NCBI GenBank assembly: GCA_965263205.1
Contig: CBDHHF010000001.1
Location: forward strand, 1-64,000
Direction of reading: 5' to 3'
Length of the DNA stretch: 64,000 nt
From: JBCCIM01 sp965263205
GTDB taxonomy: Bacteria > Bacteroidota > Rhodothermia > Rhodothermales > JAHQVL01
Positions 26,100 to 33,609 of this stretch are shown here, piece by piece (the first letter of the stretch is position 1; each line of letters begins with the position of its first letter). The notes below the pieces were generated by a model. The model was given only the letters and a program-made list of their open reading frames with translations, searched no databases and had not been told where the DNA came from. The position numbers were made by a program, and so were the translations under genes.

Positions 26100-28679
26100 A
26101 TGCAGAAGCCAGATTCTTCAGGTACAACAGCGATAAATAGCGCGCAAGGATCTTTTTTGGACTTTCGATTGGGTGACATCAAACTAGGGGATTATGTCCT
26201 GTTGGCTTTACAACTGGCGCTCTTCTACGTTGTTGTTAGCCTGTTTGCTATTGAGGAATCCTTTGGATTTGCAAAGATTGTCCCGCTCATCGTAGGCGGT
26301 TTTCTTATCCATGCTGTGCTGCCGATGCAGTTCAGAATGCCTTTCTTTACGCTGCTCTCCCTTGGTGCGATCGTCAGCGTTTTGGGGCCCGTAGGTGGGG
26401 GGATTCTCATCGGTATTGGGTTGGTGATGATTGGTGTTTGTCATATCCCCATCGCGCGTTGGATGCGGGTTGTGTTGCTACTCGGGATTACCGCTGTGCT
26501 TGCACTGTATCGCAGCGAAATTATCGCCTCATCCTGGAGTGCCCTTGTGATGCCTATTTTGGGTTCGATTTTCATGTTCAGGCTCGTCGTGTATTTCTAC
26601 GACTTGAAAGATGAAAAGCCTGGCACATCAATCTGGACGCGGCTTTCCTACTTTTTCCTGTTGCCTAATGTCTGTTTTCCGCTGTTTCCTGTAGTGGATT
26701 ACAGAATGTACAAGCGCACGTATTACAACGCAGATCCTGCCACCATCTACCAGCAGGGGATGTTATGGATGATGCGTGGTACGGTGCAGTTGATTCTCTA
26801 TCGGGTGGTGTATTACCACTTACTTATTGCACCGGGTGAAGTAGGAGGCCTCTGGACCTTCGTGCAGGCGGTGCTTACCACGTACTTGTTGTACCTGCGT
26901 ATTTCCGGGCAATTCCACTTGATCGTAGGTATACTGTGTCTCTTCGGTATGAATCTGCCTGAGACGCACCACCTCTATTACCTGGCCTCAAGCTTTAGCG
27001 ATTACTGGCGCCGCATCAACATCTACTGGAAAGACTTCATGATGAAGATCTTTTTCTACCCTGCATTTACACGCTTTCGTGGCATGGGGACAACGCCGGC
27101 GCTTGTGATTGCAACCAGCCTTGTGTTTTTGATGACCTGGATTTTGCATTCTTACCAGTGGTACTGGCTCCAGGCCCAATTCCCAATTACAGTTCCTGAC
27201 GGCTTGTTTTGGGCGATTCTTGGCCTGGTTGTGGTGATAAATTCGCTTCGAGAAATCAAAAACCCTCCCAAACGCGCCCTGGGTAAAAAAGCATTTTCGT
27301 TTAAAGATGCCTTTGTACATTCGTCCAAAGTGGTGGGGATGTTTGTGTTTATCTCTGTACTCTGGTATCTCTGGAGTAGCGAGAGCATCGAGGCCTTTTT
27401 CCTGGCTGTTGAGGCCGCTGCACACGAATCAGCCAGTGCGTATCTGATGCTACTCGCAGGCCTTGCTGGCCTCGTGGTTGTCGGCGTTGTGTTGCAACTC
27501 GCTGCAGCCAAAAACTGGTTGTTTGATTCAGCACCTTCAAAAGGAGCTATCTTTAAAACCGCAGTGTATTGCGCCGTTTCATTCTTACTGTTGATTGGCG
27601 TTGATCACCAGGTGTTTAAATCAAAACTAGATAGCGATACACTGGCCTTTGTTGAGTCCATTCAGGCCGAAGGCTTCAACCAGCAAGATCAGACCGATTT
27701 TGAGCGCGGGTATTACGAGTCGCTGCTCACAACGAACAAGTATACGTCGGCGCTGTGGCGCACGAACATGAACAAGCCGGCCGGCTGGGCTGGTATTCAG
27801 GACTCAGACGCGGTGCGGCCTACAAACGACATCCGCATCTACGAGCTCATTCCATCGATTGAGACGGAATTAAAACAAGCCAAACTGACCACAAACCAAT
27901 ACGGGTTGCGTGATCGGGAGTATCCTGTAGACAAGCCGGCAGATACGTACCGTATTGCATTATTAGGCACATCATACGTGATGGGGTCTGGCGTTGCTGA
28001 CGATGAGAACTTTGAAACCTATGTGGAAGAAAAGTTGAACAGCCAGGGGGATGGCATAAACTACGAAATCATGAACTTCGCGGTAGGGGGGTATGGCCTC
28101 TTGCAGCAGGTTGATGTAGCTGCCAAGCGCGTATTCGATTTCAAACCGGATGCCCTGTTTTATGTGGTGCAGCCTTCAGAAGTGGAGCGGTCTTACCTGC
28201 GCCTCATTAAGCCCATCCGCTCGGGTGTGCCCATTGAGTACGAGGCGCTGCAGGCCATGATTGACGAAGCAGATGTACGTCCGGATGACGAGCCACAGAA
28301 AGTCAACCAGGCGTTGAAGCCGAAGGCGGAAGAGATGGCGCGTTGGGCCTATGATTACATTGCCGGCCTTGCCATTGAACATGGCGCAACACCTGTGCTG
28401 GTGTTCTTGCCACAAACCATGCGCGCGTTTGAAGAAGGCGAAATTGATTACCTGACTGAGATGGGACGTGAGGCCGGCTTTACACACGCTATTGCCTTGG
28501 ACGATGTGTATGACAGCGTTGAGATCGAATCGATCTTGCTCGCCCCGTGGGATTATCACCCGAATGTGCGTGGACACAAACTGATTGGGTCACTTTTTTA
28601 CGAGCGGTTGAGCGAATCTCCATTAGCAAAGGAAATTCAACAATCTGTACAGACAGCTGCCTTGGAGACAAGACAGTAA
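26100..28679 (+). CDS. MBOAT acyltransferase fused to an SGNH-like domain
   Basis: The first 490 or so residues hold about 12 helices with MBOAT features (SDYWRRINIYWKDFMMK and a later WILHS carrying the likely catalytic His). After a last helix near 500 comes a periplasmic SGNH-type domain: block I ALLGTSYVMGSG (Thr in place of the usual Asp), block II NFAVGGYG, and the closing APWDYHPNVRGH with the Asp/His pair. Such proteins transfer acetyl groups to surface or secreted polysaccharides, with MBOAT moving the group across the membrane and the SGNH part attaching it. The neighbouring glycosyltransferase supports a polysaccharide role. The start ATG at 26100 follows an AT-rich leader. Confidence 0.85.
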   Translation: MQKPDSSGTTAINSAQGSFLDFRLGDIKLGDYVLLALQLALFYVVVSLFAIEESFGFAKIVPLIVGGFLIHAVLPMQFRMPFFTLLSLGAIVSVLGPVGGGILIGIGLVMIGVCHIPIARWMRVVLLLGITAVLALYRSEIIASSWSALVMPILGSIFMFRLVVYFYDLKDEKPGTSIWTRLSYFFLLPNVCFPLFPVVDYRMYKRTYYNADPATIYQQGMLWMMRGTVQLILYRVVYYHLLIAPGEVGGLWTFVQAVLTTYLLYLRISGQFHLIVGILCLFGMNLPETHHLYYLASSFSDYWRRINIYWKDFMMKIFFYPAFTRFRGMGTTPALVIATSLVFLMTWILHSYQWYWLQAQFPITVPDGLFWAILGLVVVINSLREIKNPPKRALGKKAFSFKDAFVHSSKVVGMFVFISVLWYLWSSESIEAFFLAVEAAAHESASAYLMLLAGLAGLVVVGVVLQLAAAKNWLFDSAPSKGAIFKTAVYCAVSFLLLIGVDHQVFKSKLDSDTLAFVESIQAEGFNQQDQTDFERGYYESLLTTNKYTSALWRTNMNKPAGWAGIQDSDAVRPTNDIRIYELIPSIETELKQAKLTTNQYGLRDREYPVDKPADTYRIALLGTSYVMGSGVADDENFETYVEEKLNSQGDGINYEIMNFAVGGYGLLQQVDVAAKRVFDFKPDALFYVVQPSEVERSYLRLIKPIRSGVPIEYEALQAMIDEADVRPDDEPQKVNQALKPKAEEMARWAYDYIAGLAIEHGATPVLVFLPQTMRAFEEGEIDYLTEMGREAGFTHAIALDDVYDSVEIESILLAPWDYHPNVRGHKLIGSLFYERLSESPLAKEIQQSVQTAALETRQ

Positions 28680-28700
28680 ACATTTCTTTGCGCGTCAACC

Positions 28701-29846
28701 ATGGGCAAACTTCTCTGTATTTCTTACCGATTTGCACCGGAAACCTATCCGCTTGCCATTCGGGTAGATAACTTTGTCAAACACCTCAGCCAGTCGTTTG
28801 AAATTGAAGCGATCACGGCTGCGGAAGATGCGCAGGCGCCCGCCAATGTAAACATCCATCGGGTGAAGCCACGGGTACCCAACAAGCTGATCCGCCGGCT
28901 GCGTAAAATGCGCCTCGGGAAGCTGGTCCCTTTTCTGTTCTGGCCAGATATGTTTCTGTTCTGGATTTGGCCGGCGTACAAAAAAGCAAAAGCCCTGATC
29001 AAGGCGAATCGACCCGACGCCATTGTTGTGTTTATGATGCCGTACTCGCAGGGATTGGTCGGCATTTTGCTGAAACGTGCGTTTGATATTCCGCTGATCT
29101 TGAACCTGAACGATTCGCCAACGTGTTCGTCGTTGCATCCCGTCTTTCCGTCACGCCTGCATTTTTACCTCGCCAAAAAGCTCGAGTCGTTGTACATCCG
29201 ATCTGCTGATGCCATTGTGTACGTGTCGAAGCAAAACCTGGATCGGTTGAAGGCCGGCGTGCCAGAAGAGACCCGCGAACACATGTACCTGATTCGCCGC
29301 GGTGCGCCTTCCGTTCAAGTGGACACATTGCCTGAAAAGCAGGATGCGCATCTACACATCGTGTATGCCGGCGGCATGGGAGGATGGTATGCGTTTACGG
29401 AGCCCGAGAAGCCTTCGCTTGCCAAGCGCATCTACACAGCATGGGAACGGTTAGGTACCTACCGACTGGTAAAGCTTGATCACCGGAGTCACAGTCCAGT
29501 GTATCTGGGCCTCGCCTTAAAGCAACTCCTTGAGAAAAAGCCGGAGTGGAAGGGGCGGATTTCGCTGGACATCTATGGCAACAAGTACCCGATGCCGCTT
29601 GTGAATGAGGTGTTGGAATCACATGGTATTGATCATTTGATCAACATCAGCGGCGTATTGCCGCACAAGGAGGTCTTGCAGAAGGTATTTGGCGCAGACG
29701 TATCTGTTCATGGCATTGCCCGAGCGCAACGATGGCTCGCCGGATGCACGTATTTCTGCCAAAACGTACGAGTATTTGATGAGTCAGCGTCCCATCATTG
29801 CCGGCTTGTCAGAAGGGGAAAACACCCGATTCCTTTCCCGCTTTGA
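28701..29846 (+). CDS. Glycosyltransferase (GT4-like), N-terminal part, frameshifted
   Basis: Residues 1-333 read as a GT-B glycosyltransferase of the GT4 type: N-terminal ISYRFAPETYPLAIRV, a middle SADAIVYVSKQN, and a C-terminal Rossmann part with HIVYAGGMG and ISLDIYGNKY. After GVLPHKEVLQKVFGAD (about 29699) this frame turns into non-homologous, Arg/His/Cys-rich residues until a stop at 29846; the true continuation is in another frame. It lies 21 bases after the MBOAT-SGNH gene and probably belongs to the same operon, acting on a sugar chain. Confidence 0.8.
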   Translation: MGKLLCISYRFAPETYPLAIRVDNFVKHLSQSFEIEAITAAEDAQAPANVNIHRVKPRVPNKLIRRLRKMRLGKLVPFLFWPDMFLFWIWPAYKKAKALIKANRPDAIVVFMMPYSQGLVGILLKRAFDIPLILNLNDSPTCSSLHPVFPSRLHFYLAKKLESLYIRSADAIVYVSKQNLDRLKAGVPEETREHMYLIRRGAPSVQVDTLPEKQDAHLHIVYAGGMGGWYAFTEPEKPSLAKRIYTAWERLGTYRLVKLDHRSHSPVYLGLALKQLLEKKPEWKGRISLDIYGNKYPMPLVNEVLESHGIDHLINISGVLPHKEVLQKVFGADVSVHGIARAQRWLAGCTYFCQNVRVFDESASHHCRLVRRGKHPIPFPL

Positions 29847-30090
29847 CGGCGTACACATCGTTTCGCCGCGCGATGTAGATGCGATGGAAGTTGCCATTGA
29901 AAAACTGGCAACCCGATTCTTCGCAGGCGAATCCCTCACCGCAAAACGCAGCCAGCATTTCGATGCCCTCGGCGTCCCGAGAAAAGCGAGTGACTTCGAA
30001 GCCGTTGTGCGCCATGCCATCGAACCAACCGCCTACCCGCGCCCGGATACCGAAGCGGAAGAAACCACGCCGGCGCCTGCTACGGCCTGA
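29689..30090 (+). CDS. Glycosyltransferase, C-terminal part, frameshifted
   Basis: This frame carries the remainder of the glycosyltransferase. YLFMALPERNDGSPDARI and SAKTYEYLMSQRPIIAG are the donor-binding segment of GT-B enzymes, with Glu in KTYEYL in the usual place. True continuity begins at about 29701; the nominal TTG start at 29689 is an artefact of the shift. One extra base, or two missing bases, near 29700 explains it. The C-terminal tail is Glu/Pro/Ala-rich. The gene ends at the edge of a repeat field. Confidence 0.75.
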   Translation: MAQTYLFMALPERNDGSPDARISAKTYEYLMSQRPIIAGLSEGENTRFLSRFDGVHIVSPRDVDAMEVAIEKLATRFFAGESLTAKRSQHFDALGVPRKASDFEAVVRHAIEPTAYPRPDTEAEETTPAPATA

Positions 30091-30720
30091 TTGCTGAATC
30101 GGGATTGCTGAATTCGGATTGTTGATTGCGGAATGCTGATCTGTTTCACCCATGTCATCCTTAACCACGCGAAGGATCTCTGCGGGACTTGCAGTCCCTC
30201 GATTGCTGAATTCGGATTGTTGATTGCGGAATGCTGATCTGTTTCACCCATGTCATCCTTAACCACGCGAAGGGTTTCTGCCGGACTACCTGTGTCCTTC
30301 ACAATTATCATCCGGAGCCCCGCGAAGGATCTCTGCGGGACTTGCAGTCCCTTGATTTTTGATTGCGGATCTGTTCCACCCATGTCATCCTGAGCCCCGC
30401 GAAGGATCTCTTCAGGGACTTGCAGCCCCTCGATTGTTGAATGCGGATTTTTGAATGCGGATCTGTTCCACCCATGTCATCCGGAGCCCCGCGAAGGATC
30501 TCTGCCAGACTACCTCTGTCCTTCACAATTGTCATCCTGAGCGAAGCCGAAGGATCTGGGCGAGCACATCCCGTTGCTTTCTCTATGTGCATATCGCTAG
30601 TGCTTCCTGGGCCCCGGATGAAGCCCGGGGTGACGTGTGAGGCATGGCAACATCCCTCTCCTATTTCATCCTGAGCCCGCGAAGGATCTCTGCCAGACAG
30701 GCACACGCTTTTTAACAACC
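30091..30720. repeat. Intergenic repeat region 2 (seven core copies)
   Basis: This region holds seven copies of the dispersed core (TCATCCTGAGC then CCCGCGAAGGATCT and variants), starting at 30154, 30253, 30308, 30385, 30477, 30532 and 30666, all in the same orientation. The 73 bases at 30103-30175 are repeated exactly at 30201-30273, a 98-bp tandem period. The text between cores again includes GATTGCGGAATGCTGATC and GGGACTTGCAGTCCCT. Short frames in this stretch translate repeat DNA and are not genes. Confidence 0.9.
30493..30648 (+). repeat. Left copy of the inverted repeat around the H1-like gene
   Basis: About 156 bases match the reverse complement of 31849-32000. The first 88 bases (30493-30580) are identical; the rest differ by a few substitutions and a 2-base indel. 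The unit contains a core copy, the block CTACCTCTGTCCTTCACAAT, GGGCGAGCACATCCCGTTGC and a GGGCCCCGGAT motif near the end. Confidence 0.92.
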
Positions 30721-30762
30721 ACTATCGAGCAAGGAACACCGAATTTCGAAGGAAATACCCTT

Positions 30763-30811
30763 ATTCGACATTCGACATTCGACATTCGACATTCGACATT
30801 CGACATTCGAC
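30763..30811. repeat. 7-bp tandem repeat ATTCGAC, seven copies
   Basis: Seven exact copies of ATTCGAC follow directly on AAGGAACACCGAATTTCGAA (30731-30750). A similar 30-bp sequence precedes a different 7-bp repeat at 41744. No function is known. It lies about 90 bases upstream of the H1-like gene. Confidence 0.95.
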
Positions 30812-30901
30812 ATTCTTTTAATTAAGCAACCATTTAAGAGCCGTAAAACCGCGCCGATAATACAGACTCATAGCTAAACCGATCACTTAAAGGTATATAT
30901 C

Positions 30902-31756
30902 ATGAGTCGGATTAAACCTGAAGATTTGCCAACGCCAAAGAAAGTCTCCAGGAAGCAAGCCCAGCAGTTGCTTGCACAATTCTCTGTTAGTGGCACCAGC
31001 AAGTACGACATCTACGTTGACGCAGCGCAGAGCCTGATGCCAGGCGAGGCACTGGACGTTATGGTGCTGCCAGAAAACGTCATCACAAGCATCCAGAAAA
31101 AATTCCGCGAGCAGGGCCTCAACCGCAAAAGCGGATTTTATGTGATCAGCAAATCTACGGGAAAAGAAAAGAAAGGCTTCAAATCCCTGCTGATCGGTCG
31201 TTATGCTTCAGTGTCTCGTTCAACACGTGCTGCCAAGCCGGCTGCGCGCAAAACGACCACGCGTTCAACGGCTAAAGCCAAAACAACGTCACGTCGAACG
31301 TCTAAAGCTGCCACGGCGTCAAGCGCCAAGAAAGCTACGAAGGCCTCTGCTACAAAAGTAGCCAGAAAAACTTCGACGACGGCCAAAAAAGCAGCAACCA
31401 AACCTGCTGCGCGTAAAGCCACGGCTAAAAAGGTAACAGCTAAAAAGGCACTAGCTAAAAAGGCAACGGCTACAAAAGTAGTTGCCAAGAAAACGGCTGC
31501 TAAAAAACCGGTTGCACGGAAAACAACGGCCAAGAAAGCAACGGCTACAAAGGTAGTAGCCAAGAAAACAACTGCCAGAAAAGCAGCGCCTAAAAAGACG
31601 GTTGCTAAAAAAGTAGTTGCAAAGAAAACAACAGTGGCTAAAAAGACCACTGCTCGGAAGACAACAGCTGCTCGCAAAACAACGGCTACCAAAAAAGCCG
31701 CTGCTAAGCCAGCAACTGCTGAGAAAAGAACAAACGGCGTGGCTGTGGTTGCATAA
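30902..31756 (+). CDS. Histone H1-like lysine/alanine/threonine-rich DNA-binding protein
   Basis: Residues 1-100 form a small folded domain (SKYDIYVDAAQSLMPGEALD, VITSIQKKFREQGLNRKSGF). Residues 105-275 are almost only Lys, Ala, Thr, Arg and Val in KKATAKK-like repeats, as in eukaryotic H1 tails and bacterial Hc1/AlgP-like proteins. The tail is expected to bind DNA without sequence preference and help compact the nucleoid. DNA encoding the tail is itself repetitive. The gene sits between inverted copies of a 150-bp repeat and is followed by a strong terminator. Its N-terminal domain has no family I can name with certainty. Confidence 0.85.
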   Translation: MSRIKPEDLPTPKKVSRKQAQQLLAQFSVSGTSKYDIYVDAAQSLMPGEALDVMVLPENVITSIQKKFREQGLNRKSGFYVISKSTGKEKKGFKSLLIGRYASVSRSTRAAKPAARKTTTRSTAKAKTTSRRTSKAATASSAKKATKASATKVARKTSTTAKKAATKPAARKATAKKVTAKKALAKKATATKVVAKKTAAKKPVARKTTAKKATATKVVAKKTTARKAAPKKTVAKKVVAKKTTVAKKTTARKTTAARKTTATKKAAAKPATAEKRTNGVAVVA

Positions 31757-31780
31757 ACCACGGCCCGTTTTTTTGTATCC

Positions 31781-31826
31781 AAACCCGACATGGATCAGGC
31801 AGTGCCTTTCTGTGTCGGGTTTTTTT
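31781..31826 (+). terminator. Intrinsic terminator after the H1-like gene
   Basis: AAACCCGACA (31781-31790) and TGTCGGGTTT (31813-31822) form a perfect 10-bp stem with a 22-base loop; seven T residues follow (31820-31826). It lies 25 bases after the stop codon. Confidence 0.88.
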
Positions 31827-31848
31827 GTGGAAGTTGATGCAAGTGCAG

Positions 31849-32000
31849 CCATGCCCCCACATCATGCCGGACTTGATCCGGGGCCCAGGAAGCATTAGCG
31901 ATATGCATAGAAAAAGCAACGGGATGTGCTCGCCCAGATCCTTCGGCTTCGCTCAGGATGACAATTGTGAAGGACAGAGGTAGTCTGGCAGAGATCCTTC
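31849..32000 (-). repeat. Right copy of the inverted repeat around the H1-like gene
   Basis: This is the reverse-complement partner of 30493-30648. It contains one inverted core (31936-31961) and the CCGGACTTGATCCGGGGC motif at 31867-31884. Further inverted cores follow at 31992-32017 and 32079-32103, so all copies on this side of the gene point the other way from those upstream. The rest of the 490-base gap up to sodA (31757-32247) contains a terminator, these repeats and a short promoter-sized stretch. Confidence 0.92.
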
Positions 32001-32247
32001 GAACGGGGCTCAGGATGACAAGGAAACAGATCAGCAAGGGAATCCAACACTCCGTCACTCAGCAATCAGTCACTGAAGAGATCCTTCGCGGGGCTCAGGA
32101 TGACGTGCGTAGAACAAATCAGCATTCCACAATCAACAATCTGCAATCAACAATCCGTATTCCTCACCTGTTGCGAACCCAACTCCGTTTTGGACGTACG
32201 AAGGCGGTCTTACACCTGTAATCACCCAATAAACCAAGAATAGACTT

Positions 32248-32859
32248 ATGGCATTCTCGCTTCCAGATCTGCCCTACGCACACGATGCATTGGAGCCACA
32301 TGTGGACTCCCGGACCATGCAGATTCACCATGGTAAGCACCATCAGGGGTATACAAATAAATTGAACGCTGCGCTGGAAGGGCATGCAGACCTTGAAGCT
32401 AAATCTATCGAAGAACTGCTCAGGGGTATCGATGATTTGCCGGAATCGGTAAAAGGTGCTGTACGTAACAATGGCGGCGGATTCGCCAATCACAGCCTTT
32501 TTTGGGAAGTGATGTCGCCAAACGGTGGCGGTGCTCCAGGCGGCGATCTTGGCGCAGCAATTGACGCTGCTTTTGGTTCTTACGATGATTTCAAAGCCAA
32601 ATTTGCTGCTGCTGCCGGCACGCGCTTTGGTAGCGGTTGGGCCTGGCTCGTTGTAAACGCACAAGGTGGCCTGGAAGTATACAGCACCGCTAACCAGGAC
32701 AGCCCATTCATGAAAGGCGATACGCCAATCCTCGGTCTCGATGTTTGGGAGCATGCGTATTACCTCAACTACCAGAACCGCCGGCCTGACTATGTCGCTG
32801 CTTTCTGGAATGTTGTAAATTGGGAGCAGGTAGCTGCCAACTACGCCGCCGCTAAGTAA
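32248..32859 (+). CDS. sodA: Superoxide dismutase (Fe/Mn family)
   Basis: This enzyme dismutates superoxide in the cytoplasm. The metal ligands are His27 (MQIHHGKHH), His82 (ANHSLFW), Asp165 and His169 (DVWEHAYY). GGGFANHS and WAWLVVNAQGG are typical; residues in the 76-82 and 146-150 area favour manganese but do not prove it. The 203-residue length is normal and no export signal is present. It is followed by two hairpins, the second a strong terminator. The gene symbol assumes the Mn type. Confidence 0.95.
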   Translation: MAFSLPDLPYAHDALEPHVDSRTMQIHHGKHHQGYTNKLNAALEGHADLEAKSIEELLRGIDDLPESVKGAVRNNGGGFANHSLFWEVMSPNGGGAPGGDLGAAIDAAFGSYDDFKAKFAAAAGTRFGSGWAWLVVNAQGGLEVYSTANQDSPFMKGDTPILGLDVWEHAYYLNYQNRRPDYVAAFWNVVNWEQVAANYAAAK

Positions 32860-32870
32860 GTCGCGGTTGC

Positions 32871-32940
32871 AACATGACAGGTGTCATGTTCATGGTTTTC
32901 GGAGTGGGCAGTAGGTAGCTACTGCCCACTTCTCGTTTTT
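32871..32940 (+). terminator. Tandem hairpins after sodA, second an intrinsic terminator
   Basis: AACATGACA (32871-32879) and TGTCATGTT (32882-32890) make a 9-bp inverted repeat with GG between. Then AGTGGGCAGTAG (32903-32914), loop GTAG and CTACTGCCCACT (32919-32930) make a perfect 12-bp stem, followed by TCTCG and five T residues. The next gene starts only 2 bases after the T run. Confidence 0.85.
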
Positions 32941-32942
32941 AT

Positions 32943-33584
32943 ATGGTATTGCCCGAGCACATAGCATACACCCATCGCCGGATGCAAGACGTGGATTTGC
33001 GTTTGGCCGGCAGTATATTGTCTCCGCGTGAGCTCGCCTACCTTGATACCGTGTCGCATGCCGGCCGGCAAACGGAGTATACCGCCGGCAGAATTGTGGC
33101 CCGCCAATTGGCAGGAGAGGCCCTCCAGCTTGCACCGCAAGACGTACCGCTCGATGTGGCTGAAGATGGTTCGTTGGTTCTTACCGGGCACAACGTTGGT
33201 TTATCGCTCGCCCATGCGCATAATGGGGTATGCGCTGCGGTGGCACAATCAACCCATGTGGGTATCGACCTGGAACGTATCAAACCTCGCCACCCTGATC
33301 TGTATCGCTTCATTCTGCATCCGGATGAATACCATTTGCTCGATGCACTGGATCTGGAGCGAGACCAGATTCTCATCCTTTGCTGGGCCCTCAAAGAAGC
33401 AACGCTAAAAGGGATGAAAACGGGCTTTCGCTGTTCTCCAAAAAAGTTAAAACTATCTGTTGATCTTTCCGCGCAGCAGGCGCATGTGACCGCTGATGGA
33501 GGATCCGCATGGCAATTGGGATTTGAAGAGGTGGACGGTTGTTACCTGGCTATTGCCTACCCGGCCGGTACCAATACGGACTGA
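32943..33584 (+). CDS. 4'-phosphopantetheinyl transferase
   Basis: The enzyme moves phosphopantetheine from CoA to carrier proteins. Motifs are VGIDLE at 106-111 and WALKEATLKGM at 148-158, the Mg2+ and CoA sites of the Sfp/Gsp superfamily; VGLSLAHAHNGVCAAVA is the strand before. Length (213) suits the Sfp type more than AcpS. The ATG at 32943 lies directly at the end of the sodA terminator with no visible ribosome binding site; transcription may start within the terminator region or an internal start may be used. It is followed 25 bases later by icmF, though a functional link is not obvious. Confidence 0.88.
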   Translation: MVLPEHIAYTHRRMQDVDLRLAGSILSPRELAYLDTVSHAGRQTEYTAGRIVARQLAGEALQLAPQDVPLDVAEDGSLVLTGHNVGLSLAHAHNGVCAAVAQSTHVGIDLERIKPRHPDLYRFILHPDEYHLLDALDLERDQILILCWALKEATLKGMKTGFRCSPKKLKLSVDLSAQQAHVTADGGSAWQLGFEEVDGCYLAIAYPAGTNTD

Positions 33585-33609
33585 TTTGATCCAAGACAAG
33601 ACAACCAAC

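Noticed and set aside
30763..30811. CRISPR-like short repeats
   Set aside because: The copies are 7 bases long and directly adjacent with no spacers; no cas gene is nearby. It is a microsatellite.
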